From Gordonia terrae (GTDB taxonomy: Bacteria > Actinomycetota > Actinomycetes > Mycobacteriales > Mycobacteriaceae), in contig NZ_CP016594.1 of the NCBI RefSeq assembly GCF_001698225.1, positions 1,860,001-1,924,000 of the forward strand: a stretch of 64,000 nucleotides of DNA, in the 5' to 3' direction. Shown here one piece after another: positions 47,332-59,330 of this stretch. Numbering within the stretch: the first letter of the stretch is position 1; each line of letters begins with the position of its first letter. Below the pieces are notes generated by a model that had not been told where the DNA came from, searched no databases, and saw only the letters and a list, made by a program, of their open reading frames with translations. Position numbers and translations under genes: made by a program.

Positions 47332-48244
47332 TCGAGTGGTCGTAGTCCTTGCGCAACACCAGTGACGCCCGCGGCCGGGTGGGCAGGATGTTCTCGATCA
47401 GGTTCGGGCGGTTGATCGAGGTCCACAGATCCCGTGCCGCGGCCGTCGCCTGGTTGTCGGTCAGCGACGCGTACGCGTGGAAGTGCGAGTCCGGGTTGGC
47501 GAACGACGTCGTCCGCATCTGCAGGAAACGCGAGATGTACCAGGACTCGATGTCGTCGATCTTGGCGTCGACATAGATGGAGAAGTCGAAGAGGTCCGAC
47601 ACCATCAGCGTCTCGCCGGTCTGCAGCACGTTGAGGCCCTCGAGGATGAGGATGTCGGGCTGGCGCACATAGTGATAGACGTCGGGCACGATGTCGTAGG
47701 CGAGGTGGGAGTACACCGGCGCGGCGACCTCGCGCGCACCCGACTTCACCTCGGTGACGAAGCGGAGCAGCGCCCGGCGATCGTAGGACTCGGGGAACCC
47801 CTTGCGGTGCAGTATGCCCCGGCGCTGCATCTCGGCGGTGCGGAGCAGGAATCCGTCGGTGGTGACCAGGTCGACCTTCGGATGCGACTCCCAGCGGGCG
47901 AGCAGGGCGGCGAGAACGCGTGCGGTCGTCGACTTCCCGACCGCGACGCTGCCGGCGATCCCGATGACGAAGGGCACCTGACGATTTGTCTGTCGCTCGC
48001 CGAGGAAGGTGGAGGTCGCCGCGAACAACCGTTGCCGCGCAGCGACTTGCAGGTGGATCAGACGGGACAGGGGCAGATAGACGTCGGCCACCTCGTCAAG
48101 GTCGATCTGCTCACCGAGGCCGACGAGCTCGGCCAGTTCGTCCTCGTTGAGGACCAGGGGCATGGACTCACGCAGTTCACGCCACTGCCTCCGGTCGAGC
48201 TCCAGGTACAGACTCGGATCCCGATCGGTGGCGTTGCGGGCCAT
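47303..48244 (-). CDS. coaA: Pantothenate kinase (type I)
   Basis: This 313-residue enzyme phosphorylates pantothenate, the first step of CoA synthesis. It has the P-loop [40 protein letters not shown], and [12 protein letters not shown], exactly as in bacterial CoaA (M. tuberculosis 312 residues). ATG 48244 is chosen by family length; an open frame continues to 48370 but overlaps the divergent gene. Collinear with Rv1092c. Confidence 0.95.
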   Translation of the reverse strand: MARNATDRDPSLYLELDRRQWRELRESMPLVLNEDELAELVGLGEQIDLDEVADVYLPLSRLIHLQVAARQRLFAATSTFLGERQTNRQVPFVIGIAGSVAVGKSTTARVLAALLARWESHPKVDLVTTDGFLLRTAEMQRRGILHRKGFPESYDRRALLRFVTEVKSGAREVAAPVYSHLAYDIVPDVYHYVRQPDILILEGLNVLQTGETLMVSDLFDFSIYVDAKIDDIESWYISRFLQMRTTSFANPDSHFHAYASLTDNQATAAARDLWTSINRPNLIENILPTRPRASLVLRKDYDHSINRVRLRKL

Positions 48245-48329
48245 CAGGGCAGCTCCGCCGATGTCGGATCCGCCGCTCCCGGAGTGATCATGCGTACAGC
48301 TTAGGGCGACGTGTGACGGCCCCGATCGG

Positions 48330-48335
48330 TAGCCT
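48330..48335 (+). promoter_or_regulatory. Candidate -10 element, leaderless DUF885 gene
   Basis: TAGCCT lies 6 nt before the ATG at 48342, and no ribosome site is present. Confidence 0.4.
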
Positions 48336-48341
48336 GCCGAT

Positions 48342-49583
48342 ATGCCGTCCTCGCCCGTCGCCGACGCCACCCGCGCCCGAAACCCGCTGGTGACCGAATA
48401 CCTCCGACTCGGACTCGCCTTCGATCGCCTCGAACGGGGCTTCGTCGACGCCTACACCGGCGATCCCGCACTGCGAGCGGAGGTCGAGAACGGGCCCGTT
48501 CCCGATCCCGTCCGGCTCGCCGAACGTGCGCGCGGTCTGCTCGACGACCTGCCCGGTGCACTCGATGCGGCGCGCGCCGAATTCGTCGGTGCGCACCTTC
48601 GCGCGCTGGAGTGCTCGGCCCGGAAGTTCGCCGGCGACGACGTCGGGTTCGTCGACGAGGTCCGGGCCTACTTCGACGTCGACATCGAGATGGCCGACCC
48701 GGACCGCTACCGCCAGGCACATTCCGAGCTCGCGGAGGCGCTCGGCGTCCCGGGCGCCACAGGCGAGGAACTCCGCAGCGCCTATGCCGCGCACCGGCGT
48801 ACCGACGAGGTCCCGCCGGAGCGGGTGGACGAATGCGTCCGCGCGTTCAGCGGCGCCCTCCGCGAACGGGTTCGATCGACATACCCGTTGCCGGACAACG
48901 AGATCGTCGAGTTCGAGGTCGTCACCGACAAGCCGTGGTCGGGGTTCAACTACTACCTCGGGGACTACCGCTCGCGCGTGGCCATCAACGCCGACCTCAC
49001 GCAGTACATGTCCTCCCTGCCGGCCCTCATCGCGCACGAGGCCTACCCCGGGCACCACACCGAACACTGCCGCAAGGAGCAACTCCTCCTCGGCGCCGGA
49101 CACGACGAGCAGTCGATCTTCCTGGTCAACACGCCGCAGTGCCTGATGGCCGAGGGCCTCGCCGATCACGCCCTCGCCGCGATCGCCGGCACCGACTGGG
49201 GCGCGTGGGCGCAGGAGATCTACGCCGACCTCGGCCTCCGCTTCGACGCCGAGCGCGCCATGCGCGTCGGACGTGCCACGGCTGGGCTCCTGTCCGTCCG
49301 GCAGGACGCCGCACTCATGCTGCACGACCGCCATGCCGACGCCGACACGGTCACCGAACACCTCCGCCGCTGGCTCCTCGCTCCCGAGGAACGGGCCCGG
49401 CAGATGCTGCGCTTCCTCACCTCACCGCTGTGGCGCGCGTACATCAGCACCTACGTCGAGGGTTATCGGTTGCTCGGGCAGTGGCTCGACACCGCTGACG
49501 ACCGCGCCGCCGCCTTCGGACGCCTGCTCGACGAGCCACTCATCCCGGCGAGTCTGCGGCGGGAACTGGCACACCCTTCGTGA
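48342..49583 (+). CDS. DUF885-family putative metallopeptidase
   Basis: This 413-residue protein has the DUF885 signature [18 protein letters not shown] (zinc-binding HE...H), preceded by [18 protein letters not shown] and followed by [15 protein letters not shown]. The fold resembles the M32 carboxypeptidase/gluzincin group; it is shorter than the full-length family (about 550) and lacks much of the N-terminal part. It is intracellular by absence of a signal. The substrate is unknown. A TAGCCT hexamer 6 nt before the ATG suggests a leaderless transcript, divergent from coaA. Confidence 0.82.
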   Translation: MPSSPVADATRARNPLVTEYLRLGLAFDRLERGFVDAYTGDPALRAEVENGPVPDPVRLAERARGLLDDLPGALDAARAEFVGAHLRALECSARKFAGDDVGFVDEVRAYFDVDIEMADPDRYRQAHSELAEALGVPGATGEELRSAYAAHRRTDEVPPERVDECVRAFSGALRERVRSTYPLPDNEIVEFEVVTDKPWSGFNYYLGDYRSRVAINADLTQYMSSLPALIAHEAYPGHHTEHCRKEQLLLGAGHDEQSIFLVNTPQCLMAEGLADHALAAIAGTDWGAWAQEIYADLGLRFDAERAMRVGRATAGLLSVRQDAALMLHDRHADADTVTEHLRRWLLAPEERARQMLRFLTSPLWRAYISTYVEGYRLLGQWLDTADDRAAAFGRLLDEPLIPASLRRELAHPS

Positions 49584-49689
49584 CGTCCCTCCGCAGGCTC
49601 CGGGACTCCTCAGGGAGCGGGCGGGGAGTCTGCGGCGCGAACTCGAGTGGTCACTCGGCCCGCTCGCTTCGCTCCCGGCGCCTGGTACC

Positions 49690-49695
49690 TAGAAT
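49690..49695 (+). promoter_or_regulatory. Candidate -10 element, leaderless glyA
   Basis: TAGAAT, a good -10 match, lies 6 nt before the glyA ATG at 49702, with no ribosome site between. Confidence 0.5.
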
Positions 49696-49701
49696 CGGGG
49701 C

Positions 49702-51009
49702 ATGACCGCGAACCCGTCATCCGTGAACTCGATGTCCCTGGCCGAGCTCGACCCCGATGTCGCCGCCGCCATGAACGGCGAACTCAGCCGCCAGCGCGAC
49801 ACCCTCGAGATGATCGCCTCGGAGAACTTCGTGCCGCGCGCGGTCCTGCAGGCGCAGGGCAGCGTGCTCACCAACAAGTACGCCGAGGGATATCCGGGAC
49901 GCCGCTACTACGGCGGCTGCGAGTACGTCGACGTCGTCGAGGACATCGCACGCAACCGGGCGAAGGAACTGTTCGGCGCCGACTTCGCGAACGTGCAGCC
50001 ACACTCGGGTGCCCAGGCCAACGCCGCGGTGCTGCAGGCGCTCATGGAGCCGGGGGAGACCATGCTCGGTCTCGACCTCGCCCACGGCGGTCACCTCACC
50101 CACGGCATGCGCCTGAACTTCTCCGGCAAGCTCTACGAGAACGCCTTCTACGGCGTCAGCAAAGAGGATTTCCGCATCGATATGGACGAGGTGCGCAAGA
50201 TCGCCCTCGACGTGAAGCCGAAGGTCATCGTGGCCGGCTGGTCGGCCTACCCCCGGACGCTCGACTTCGAGGCGTTCCGGTCCATCGCCGACGAGGTCGG
50301 CGCCCACCTCTGGGTCGACATGGCGCACTTCGCCGGCCTCGTCGCCGCCGGAATCCACCCGTCGCCGGTGCCGCACGCCGACGTCGTGTCCTCGACCGTG
50401 CACAAGACGCTCGGCGGTCCTCGTTCGGGAATCATCCTGGCCAAGCAGGAGTGGGCCAAGAAGCTGAACTCCGCGGTCTTCCCCGGGCAGCAGGGCGGTC
50501 CGCTCATGCATGCCATCGCGGGCAAGGCCGTCGCCCTGAAGATCGCCGCCACCGAGGAATTCGCCGAGCGCCAGCGCCGCACCCTGTCCGGTGCCCGGGC
50601 TCTCGCCGAGCGACTCACGGGCTCCGACGTCGCCAAGGCCGGGGTCTCGGTGCTCACCGGTGGTACCGACGTCCACCTCGTCCTGGTCGACCTGCGCGAC
50701 AGCGCGCTCGACGGCCAGCAGGCCGAGGACCTGCTCCACCAGGTTGGTATCACCGTCAACCGCAACGCGGTGCCCTTCGATCCGCGTCCGCCCATGGTCA
50801 CCTCGGGCCTGCGTATCGGTACTCCCGCGCTGGCCACGCGCGGCTTCGGCGACGAGCAGTTCACCGAGGTCGCCGACATCATCGCGACCGCGCTCGCCGC
50901 CGGTGAGTCCGCCGACGTCACCGCCCTGCGCGGGCGTGTGTCCAAGCTCGCGCTCGACTTCCCGCTCTACGAAGGTCTCGAGGAGTGGGGCCTCATGAGC
51001 CGGATCTGA
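49702..51009 (+). CDS. glyA: Serine hydroxymethyltransferase
   Basis: This 435-residue PLP enzyme interconverts serine and glycine with tetrahydrofolate. Motifs are [51 protein letters not shown] and the PLP lysine in [14 protein letters not shown]. Collinear with Rv1093 between coaA and desA2. It is likely expressed from the TAGAAT promoter at 49690 as a leaderless message. No glycine or folate riboswitch was recognised upstream. Confidence 0.97.
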   Translation: MTANPSSVNSMSLAELDPDVAAAMNGELSRQRDTLEMIASENFVPRAVLQAQGSVLTNKYAEGYPGRRYYGGCEYVDVVEDIARNRAKELFGADFANVQPHSGAQANAAVLQALMEPGETMLGLDLAHGGHLTHGMRLNFSGKLYENAFYGVSKEDFRIDMDEVRKIALDVKPKVIVAGWSAYPRTLDFEAFRSIADEVGAHLWVDMAHFAGLVAAGIHPSPVPHADVVSSTVHKTLGGPRSGIILAKQEWAKKLNSAVFPGQQGGPLMHAIAGKAVALKIAATEEFAERQRRTLSGARALAERLTGSDVAKAGVSVLTGGTDVHLVLVDLRDSALDGQQAEDLLHQVGITVNRNAVPFDPRPPMVTSGLRIGTPALATRGFGDEQFTEVADIIATALAAGESADVTALRGRVSKLALDFPLYEGLEEWGLMSRI

Positions 51010-51039
51010 CCTCGATTGCCCGGCCGGGCATCGCGTCAG

Positions 51040-51045
51040 TATCCT
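51040..51045 (+). promoter_or_regulatory. Candidate -10 element, leaderless desA2
   Basis: TATCCT lies 7 nt before the desA2 ATG at 51053, and no ribosome site is visible. Confidence 0.45.
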
Positions 51046-51052
51046 TTCACCG

Positions 51053-51919
51053 ATGAACGCCCTCACTGAAGACGACCTGATCATCGCACTCGAGAAGGCT
51101 CTTCCCGAGATCGCGGAAGACCACCAGTCGGCTGCGAGCCCCTGGAATCCGCACGACTGGGTGCCGTGGGACGACGGACGCAACTTCGGGTTCCTCGGCG
51201 GTTCGGACTTCGACCCGTCGGAGGCCTTCCTGTCCGACGAGGCGCGCGCCGGGCTCCTCGCGCTCCTGCTGACCAAGGACAACCTGCCGTCGTATCACCG
51301 GGTGCTGGCCAAGCACTTCCCGGCGTTCTCCGACTGGCGGCAGCTCGTGGGCGTGTGGACCGCCGAGGACAACCGGCACGCCATCGTGCTGCGCGACTAC
51401 CTCGTCGTCCGGCGCGCCATCGATCCGGTGGACGCCGAGGAGCGTCGCCGCATCCACGTCACGCAGGGGTACCGGCAGATCCCGGAGCAGGTCGACCCGC
51501 TCGGCCCGCTCGACGTGCTCGCGCTGATGGCCGTGCACGAGAACCAGTGCGTGCACTTCATCAAGCGAATGACTGCGGTTGCCGGCGACGAGGCACTCGT
51601 CGAGATCCTGACGAAGATCGCCAATGACGACCAGGGGCAGGCAACCACCTTCGGCGCGTTCCTCAACGCCGGGATCATCGCCGACCAGGACGCCACCGTC
51701 CTCGCCATCGACAGCGCGCTGGCCCTCGACGAGCCCATCGGCCACGACATCGCCGATTTCGACACCGAGCGCGCTCTCATCGCCGACTACGAGGACGATG
51801 ACGTGAAGGCGGCCATCGCCGCGGCACTGGCCGACGCGGTCAAGCTCGACACCGTCTCGGGACTCGGCACGGAGGCGGAGGCCGCGCGCACCCGCATCCT
51901 CGCGCGCGCCGGCCGCTGA
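51053..51919 (+). CDS. desA2: Acyl-ACP desaturase DesA2-type
   Basis: This 288-residue ferritin-fold protein matches mycobacterial DesA2 (275 residues) and plant stearoyl-ACP desaturases. GVWTAEDNRHAIVLRDYLV gives the first E..H pair and VHENQCVHFIKRM the helix with a further Glu. At the position of the second (D/E)Exx H motif the sequence reads ANDDQGQATTFG, so the expected histidine is replaced by Gln. Either this subgroup uses an altered di-iron site or the protein is not an active desaturase. Collinear with Rv1094, downstream of glyA; a strong terminator follows. Confidence 0.9.
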   Translation: MNALTEDDLIIALEKALPEIAEDHQSAASPWNPHDWVPWDDGRNFGFLGGSDFDPSEAFLSDEARAGLLALLLTKDNLPSYHRVLAKHFPAFSDWRQLVGVWTAEDNRHAIVLRDYLVVRRAIDPVDAEERRRIHVTQGYRQIPEQVDPLGPLDVLALMAVHENQCVHFIKRMTAVAGDEALVEILTKIANDDQGQATTFGAFLNAGIIADQDATVLAIDSALALDEPIGHDIADFDTERALIADYEDDDVKAAIAAALADAVKLDTVSGLGTEAEAARTRILARAGR

Positions 51920-51953
51920 CTCCTCGGCCCACCGCGACGGCATCGTGGACATG

Positions 51954-51998
51954 AACACGGCGCCACCGGGACGACAAAAGTCCTGGTGGCGCCGTGTT
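51954..51998 (+). terminator. desA2 terminator
   Basis: A perfect 14-bp stem (AACACGGCGCCACC / GGTGGCGCCGTGTT) with a 17-nt loop that can itself pair GGAC/GTCC lies 35 bp after the desA2 stop. Confidence 0.75.
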
Positions 51999-52096
51999 GC
52001 GTCTCCGCTCCTCACGATACGGCGGTTTACCCACAATTCACGCCGACACACCCGATTCCGGCGCGCCGCCTGAGGTTTTCGCGCGTACGTTGGCGA

Positions 52097-52279
52097 GTGA
52101 CGGACCGCGGGGAAGCGGTTCGTTCGGGAGGTTCAATTCGTGGTTTGTGCGAACAACGCGAGGGGGCCGGCCCCGGTCCTCGTCCACCTCGGCTGACGCC
52201 GGGACAGCGGACAATTGGACCGCCGGTCGACCAACACCGGTTTGTGCGGGTGCCGCACGAATGTAGGAGCCCCACGTGA
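52097..52279 (+). CDS. Candidate PhoAT-like small protein upstream of phoH2
   Basis: This is an Arg/Pro-rich open frame of up to 60 codons from GTG 52097 whose stop overlaps the phoH2 start as GTGA; the same frame is open back to 51986. In mycobacteria phoH2 is reported to form an operon with a short upstream gene, phoAT, acting as an antitoxin-like partner. This frame has the right place and overlap, but its codon composition is not convincing and I cannot compare it with known PhoAT. The rest of the 357-bp gap holds only the desA2 terminator. Confidence 0.25.
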   Translation: MTDRGEAVRSGGSIRGLCEQREGAGPGPRPPRLTPGQRTIGPPVDQHRFVRVPHECRSPT

Positions 52280-53568
52280 CCACACGCACCTACGTCCTCG
52301 ATACCTCCGTGCTGCTGTCCGACCCCTGGGCGGTCATGCGCTTCGCCGAACACCACGTCGTGCTGCCGCTGGTGGTCATCAGCGAACTCGAGGGCAAACG
52401 TCACCACCACGAACTCGGCTGGTTCGCACGTGAGGCGTTGCGCATGCTCGACGACATGCGACTCGAACACGGTCGGCTCGACCTGCCGCTCGAGATCGGC
52501 GATGACGGCGGCACCCTCCAGGTGGAGCTCAACCACACCGACCCCGCGGTTCTACCCGCCGGATTCCGCACCGACTCCAACGACTCCCGCATCCTCGCGT
52601 GTGCCCTGAACCTGCGCGCCGAGGGCAAGGACGTGACCCTGGTGTCCAAGGACACGCCGCTGCGTGTGAAGGCCGGCGCGGTGGGGCTGGCCGCCGACGA
52701 GTACCACGCCCAGGACGTCGTCGTGTCGGGGTGGTCGGGCATGACCGAACTCGACGTCGAGACCGCCGCGATCAACACGCTGTTCGCCGAGGGCGTCGTG
52801 GACATCGACGAGGCCCGGGAGCTCCCGTGCCACACCGGAATCCGATTGCTCAGCGCCACGTCGAGTGCGTTGGGCCGGGTGAATGCCGACAAGCGGGTGC
52901 AGTTGGTACGTGGCGACCGTGAGGCCTTCGGACTCCACGGACGGTCGGCCGAGCAGCGGGTCGCGCTCGATCTGCTCCTCGACGACAGCGTCGGGATCGT
53001 GTCGCTCGGCGGCAAGGCGGGCACCGGCAAATCGGCGTTGGCGCTCTGCGCGGGACTCGAAGCCGTCCTGGAGAAGCGCACGCAGCGCAAGGTTGTCGTG
53101 TTCCGTCCGCTGTACGCGGTCGGTGGGCAGCAATTGGGCTACCTGCCCGGTAGTGAGTCGGACAAGATGGGTCCGTGGGCACAGGCGGTGTTCGACACCC
53201 TCGAAGGACTCGCGTCACCGGAGGTCATCGACGAGGTTCTCAGCCGCGGGATGCTGGAGGTGCTGCCGCTGACGCACATCCGTGGACGTTCACTGCACGA
53301 CTCGTTCGTCATCGTCGACGAGGCGCAGTCGCTGGAACGCAACGTGTTGCTCACCGTTCTCTCCCGGTTGGGTTCGGGGTCGCGGGTGGTGCTGACGCAC
53401 GACGTCGCCCAGCGCGACAACCTCCGGGTGGGCCGTCACGACGGTGTGGCCGCAGTCATCGAGAAGCTGAAGGGGCACCCGCTCTTCGCGCACATCACGC
53501 TCACCCGCAGCGAGCGGTCGCCGATCGCCGCACTCGTGACCGAGATGCTCGAGGAGTTCGCACCGTAG
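52276..53568 (+). CDS. phoH2: PIN-PhoH RNase/helicase (PhoH2)
   Basis: This 430-residue two-domain protein has an N-terminal PIN nuclease (about residues 1-140: [24 protein letters not shown], and [12 protein letters not shown], giving the acidic residues). The C-terminal PhoH ATPase has Walker [16 protein letters not shown] and Walker [14 protein letters not shown], then HDVAQRDN. PhoH2 proteins unwind and cleave RNA in a sequence-dependent way. The start is GTG 52276 after GTAGGAG. Collinear with Rv1095. A strong bidirectional terminator follows. Confidence 0.93.
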   Translation: MTTRTYVLDTSVLLSDPWAVMRFAEHHVVLPLVVISELEGKRHHHELGWFAREALRMLDDMRLEHGRLDLPLEIGDDGGTLQVELNHTDPAVLPAGFRTDSNDSRILACALNLRAEGKDVTLVSKDTPLRVKAGAVGLAADEYHAQDVVVSGWSGMTELDVETAAINTLFAEGVVDIDEARELPCHTGIRLLSATSSALGRVNADKRVQLVRGDREAFGLHGRSAEQRVALDLLLDDSVGIVSLGGKAGTGKSALALCAGLEAVLEKRTQRKVVVFRPLYAVGGQQLGYLPGSESDKMGPWAQAVFDTLEGLASPEVIDEVLSRGMLEVLPLTHIRGRSLHDSFVIVDEAQSLERNVLLTVLSRLGSGSRVVLTHDVAQRDNLRVGRHDGVAAVIEKLKGHPLFAHITLTRSERSPIAALVTEMLEEFAP

Positions 53569-53630
53569 TTCGGCGGCTCATCGGCCCGGGGTGCGTGATC
53601 TTCGGCGACACAACAGGTTCGCCCGGAACG

Positions 53631-53678
53631 CGAAGGCCGCGTCGACTTCCCGAGGGGCGGGAGTCGACGCGGCCTTCG
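53631..53678. terminator. Strong bidirectional terminator
   Basis: A perfect 17-bp stem (CGAAGGCCGCGTCGACT / AGTCGACGCGGCCTTCG) with a 14-nt loop lies 62 bp after phoH2 and 8 bp after the stop of the small convergent gene, so it can serve both. Confidence 0.85.
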
Positions 53679-53686
53679 GTGTCGGA

Positions 53687-53782
53687 TCAGGCTGTCGGCG
53701 GTTCGATCGGGGTGAAGTCGCCCAGCGCATTCAACAGGTCGACGATGGCGGTGAGCAGTTCGACGTTCTCCAAGGATGTCAT
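53687..53782 (-). CDS. 31-residue amphipathic acidic peptide (no signal peptide)
   Basis: The peptide contains SLENVELLTAIVDLLNALGD and a short FTPIEPPTA tail. The first 23 residues form a strongly amphipathic helix: Leu, Val, Ile and Phe on one face and Glu, Asp and Asn on the other. Net charge is negative and there is no Cys. Support for a real gene is the AAGGAAG ribosome site 8 nt before ATG 53782, an immediate strong terminator, and an AT-rich upstream region with a palindrome. Size, acidity and the missing signal recall the small helical channel proteins PorA/PorH of corynebacteria, or phenol-soluble-modulin-like peptides, but no homology is claimed. Confidence 0.6.
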   Translation of the reverse strand: MTSLENVELLTAIVDLLNALGDFTPIEPPTA

Positions 53783-53888
53783 TTGTTCTTCCTTTGATCG
53801 ACTGGCTATCCGGTGTGACGAACGCCTTCTCGAGGCGACGTCGTTTGTGACAGTAATGATTCGATAACAAGCGCGCAAACACGATCCT

Positions 53889-53908
53889 GACTATTTCGAG
53901 AAATAGTC
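53889..53908. promoter_or_regulatory. AT-rich palindrome upstream of the small peptide gene
   Basis: GACTATTTC-GA-GAAATAGTC has perfect 9-bp arms around a 2-nt centre, 107-126 bp before the peptide start and in a gap noticeably richer in A/T than the rest of the window. Possible operator. The stretch from 53909 to 54094 contains repeated AATCATGA motifs and T/A runs but no convincing gene. Confidence 0.5.
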
Positions 53909-54112
53909 GAGAATGGTTTCTGGGAATCATGAGTTGTCCTGCATCGCAAATCATGACAATTCACAGTTTTTTTATCGAGAAACGCATTTCACGGGCGGCG
54001 CGCGAGTGGTCTGAGGGGTACCGGCCGACACCCGATCCGAACCGCACCGTGACCAGGACGTGACTCATCGACTCTTGCGCACTGTCACACTGGTGTGGTG
54101 CAGAAGTTACTG

Positions 54113-55081
54113 ATGAGGCAAATGAGACTGTTGGGACTACTGGTGATCGCGGTGCTGGCCGCGACTGTCGGCGGTGCCGGCCAGTCGCTCGCCGCCCCAG
54201 AGACAACTACACCCGGGACGACGACGCCGGAGACCTCCACGACGCCGGAGACCTCCACGACGCCAGGATCGGAGATCCCGCTGCTCGACGGCATCCTCGA
54301 CCAGTTGGCGGGGACCGGATCGGCCGATGGCGCCGACGCACCCGGAACGGGCGGGCCGACCAGCCAGATGATCGTCGTCACTGCGCCGAAGGCGTCCGAC
54401 ACCACCGCCACCCTGACGGCGTTCGACAAGGGCGCCGACGGTGGTTGGAAACCGGTCATCGGCCCGACGAAGGCGTTCCTCGGGTCGCTGGGCATGGGCG
54501 AGCCGAAAGACAACGTCCACCGGACGCCGCAGGGCACCTTCCCGCTCGACCAGGCGTTCGGTCGCGCGGCCGATCCCGGGACCAAGATGCCCTACCTCAA
54601 GGTCGACCAGCAGGACTGGTGGGACTCGAACATGAAGTCGCCGACCTACAACACTCACGTACGGCAGCCGCAGAGCCCGGGTGGGGACAGTGAGAACCTG
54701 TACAACTCCGGTCCGGTCTACGACTACGCGGTCAACATCGCGCACAACCCGCAGCGCACCCCGGGCCGGGCCTCGGCGATGTTCCTCCACGTGACCAACG
54801 GTGAACCGACCATGGGCTGTGTGGCCATCGAGCGTGAACTGATGAAGAAGATCCTCGTGTGGCTGGATCCGGCGAAGAATCCGAAGATCACCATCGGGGT
54901 CAACCAGGGAGCGCCGGCCGGCGAGGCGCCCGGAGCAACCCCTCAGTCCGCTCCGGGCACGACGCCGCCGGGGACGACACCACCCGCAGCGGTCCCGGGT
55001 GCCGATGTCCTGACCGGGCTGCTCTCGCAGCTCGTCGGCGTGGTTCCCTCGCTTTTCGGGCTCGCTGGTCAGGCGGGCTGA
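54113..55081 (+). CDS. Exported YkuD-type L,D-transpeptidase-like protein
   Basis: This 322-residue protein has a signal peptide (LLGLLVIAVLAATVGG, ending near SLAAP) and Thr/Pro/Glu/Ser repeats (TTPETS twice). The catalytic domain (about residues 75-260) contains HRTPQGTFPLDQAF, SAMFLHVTNGEPTMGCVAIE, with the His and the Cys of the HxxxxxTxGC motif of L,D-transpeptidases (YafK/YkuD type). A Pro/Thr/Gly-rich tail ends in a hydrophobic stretch (LTGLLSQLVGVVPSLFGL). It probably acts on 3-3 peptidoglycan crosslinks or anchors itself to the envelope. Starts at 54095 (GTG) or 54113 (ATG) are possible. Confidence 0.8.
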   Translation: MRQMRLLGLLVIAVLAATVGGAGQSLAAPETTTPGTTTPETSTTPETSTTPGSEIPLLDGILDQLAGTGSADGADAPGTGGPTSQMIVVTAPKASDTTATLTAFDKGADGGWKPVIGPTKAFLGSLGMGEPKDNVHRTPQGTFPLDQAFGRAADPGTKMPYLKVDQQDWWDSNMKSPTYNTHVRQPQSPGGDSENLYNSGPVYDYAVNIAHNPQRTPGRASAMFLHVTNGEPTMGCVAIERELMKKILVWLDPAKNPKITIGVNQGAPAGEAPGATPQSAPGTTPPGTTPPAAVPGADVLTGLLSQLVGVVPSLFGLAGQAG

Positions 55082-55099
55082 CGGCGAGCCGCAGCCGGA

Positions 55100-55306
55100 C
55101 TAGGACGTCGAGAGGCTCATCCGGGCGCATCGGCACCCCGGGCACCACGTGGTGTCGGTGCCGATGTGCCAGCCGTTGACCCGGGCGAGGTCATCCAGAT
55201 CAGACCGACGGAGGCGAATGCGGACGGTGAAGCTGCGTCCGCAGCTGTCGCAGTTGCGGTCGAAGGGAGACCCCTCGGTTTCCACGGGCGCGGAAACAAC
55301 TGTCAT
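55100..55306 (-). CDS. Small zinc-ribbon-like protein
   Basis: This 68-residue protein has two Cys pairs, NCDSCGRSF and WCPGCRCARM, separated by 35 residues with a helical SDLDDLARVNGWH, which fits a single zinc ribbon. ATG 55306 has an AGAAGG site and family-like content begins there. Function is unknown; such small zinc proteins in actinobacteria are often of unknown, sometimes redox-linked, role. It follows the USP gene on the same strand by 153 bp, and 18 bp separate its stop from the L,D-transpeptidase-like gene. Confidence 0.7.
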   Translation of the reverse strand: MTVVSAPVETEGSPFDRNCDSCGRSFTVRIRLRRSDLDDLARVNGWHIGTDTTWCPGCRCARMSLSTS

Positions 55307-55458
55307 CTGGTGGACCTTCTGTCGTTCGGCGGGATATCGGCTCGCGGTCGTCCGCCGAGGGCCTCCCACACCCGGACGAGCGACCATCTCAGTGTCGGTA
55401 TATGTGATCCAGATCTCAAGAGTCCAATGACACATCGTTCGGAATCGTGGGCGTCGAC

Positions 55459-56358
55459 TCATCGATCGGGCGGGATGACCATGACCGGGCAACGGGCTCC
55501 GTGGAGCACGGCGCGTCCCGTCGAACCCAAGAGCATGTGGTCGAAGCCACCGCGTCCACGTGCGCCGATCACCACCAGCTGCGCGGCCTGTGCGTGATCG
55601 AGAAGTGCCCGCGCCGGACGATCCCGCACGATGGAGCACCGAACCCGGACCGTCGGGTGGTCTGCGCGCAGCGAACGGAGTTCGTCGTCGAGCCAGCCCG
55701 TCGCAACCCGGGTGCGCAGGTTCCGCCAGGCGATGAGGTCGTGCTCGGGTGACACCGTCGTCGGATCACGGTCGGACCCGTCCGAGTCGCTCCAGGCGTG
55801 GACAACCGTGAGGGCGACACCGCGGACCGCTGCCTCGGCGAAGGCGGCGGTCGCGGCCCGGCGACTCGCGCGCGACCCGTCCACTCCGACCACGACCGCA
55901 GCCGACAACGATTCACGAACAACCGGACCCGGGTCACGGACCACGGTCAACGGACTCCGGCAGTGTTCGGCGAGTGCAACCGCGACCGATCCCAGCGGAA
56001 CGCGGTCGGCTGCGCGATGACCTCGGTTGCCGACGACCAGCATCCGCGCCGCCGACGATGCGTCGAGCAGAGTGGGTATGGGCGGTGCGCACTCGATCCG
56101 GCTGGTGATCCAGTCGATCTGAGCGATCGCCTGACCCGATTCCGCGATCGCCCGGCGCGAGTCCGACAGGGCCCGTTCAGCGCGCCTCCGCAGCGGCTCG
56201 AGGGCCTGCGGGCTCTCGGCGACGAGGCCGGCCGACGGGCATGCCGCGGACACGAGCTGGAGCGGTGAATCGTGCAACCGAGCATCGCGTGCCGCCCAGC
56301 ACGCCGCCGTGCGGGCGGTGGCCGAACCGTCGATCCCGACGATCGTGGACGCAGTCAA
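55459..56358 (-). CDS. Universal stress protein, tandem USP domains
   Basis: This 299-residue protein has two UspA folds. Domain 1 (about 1-145) begins STIVGIDGSATARTA and has MLVVGNRGHRAADRVPLGSVA; domain 2 (about 150-299) begins VVVGVDGSRASRRAA and has LVVIGARGRGGFDHMLLGSTGRAVL, both with the ATP-binding G-x2-G-x9-G(S/T) motif. It is like DosR-regulon USPs (Rv2623-type). TTG 56358 is favoured because AGAGGGGG lies 8 nt before it and family homology starts there; longer starts at 56463 or 56475 are possible. A DosR-like box sits 110 bp upstream, and the response-regulator gene lies directly upstream. Confidence 0.88.
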   Translation of the reverse strand: MTASTIVGIDGSATARTAACWAARDARLHDSPLQLVSAACPSAGLVAESPQALEPLRRRAERALSDSRRAIAESGQAIAQIDWITSRIECAPPIPTLLDASSAARMLVVGNRGHRAADRVPLGSVAVALAEHCRSPLTVVRDPGPVVRESLSAAVVVGVDGSRASRRAATAAFAEAAVRGVALTVVHAWSDSDGSDRDPTTVSPEHDLIAWRNLRTRVATGWLDDELRSLRADHPTVRVRCSIVRDRPARALLDHAQAAQLVVIGARGRGGFDHMLLGSTGRAVLHGARCPVMVIPPDR

Positions 56359-56467
56359 CGCGGTTGCCCCCTCTGCAGGCCGCACACCGGTGACCCCCGT
56401 GGGGTCCGTGCCTTCCAGTACACGACCCCGCGTCACGGCGCGCATGCGACGAAGATCCCCCATCGTG

Positions 56468-56481
56468 GGGACCAAGGACCC
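56468..56481. promoter_or_regulatory. Candidate DosR-type box upstream of the USP gene
   Basis: GGGACCAAGGACCC matches about 11 of 14 positions of the DosR consensus core GGGACTWWAGTCCC. It lies 110 bp upstream of the likely USP start, between it and the DosR-like regulator gene. Confidence 0.45.
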
Positions 56482-56494
56482 TGTCGGGGAGGGC

Positions 56495-59201
<2,707 letters not shown>

Positions 59202-59330
59202 GACGGTCCCCCTGGGAGAGGCTGGCTCCGACGGTGTGCGGAGAAACGGACCCCCACACCATCCACCGGTGGCGCACCCGGCGGGAGGGGCCGAAGGTCA
59301 CCGACGGGAGGGCCAAGGACCAAGCGGACG

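Noticed and set aside
49584..49701. Possible glycine or folate-related riboswitch before glyA
   Set aside because: No conserved riboswitch core was recognised, and a TAGAAT hexamer 6 nt before the ATG suggests there is no 5' leader.
51999..52275. Possible c-di-AMP (ydaO-type) riboswitch in the phoH2 upstream region
   Set aside because: Core motifs of that riboswitch were not found; the gap holds the desA2 terminator and a doubtful small frame only.
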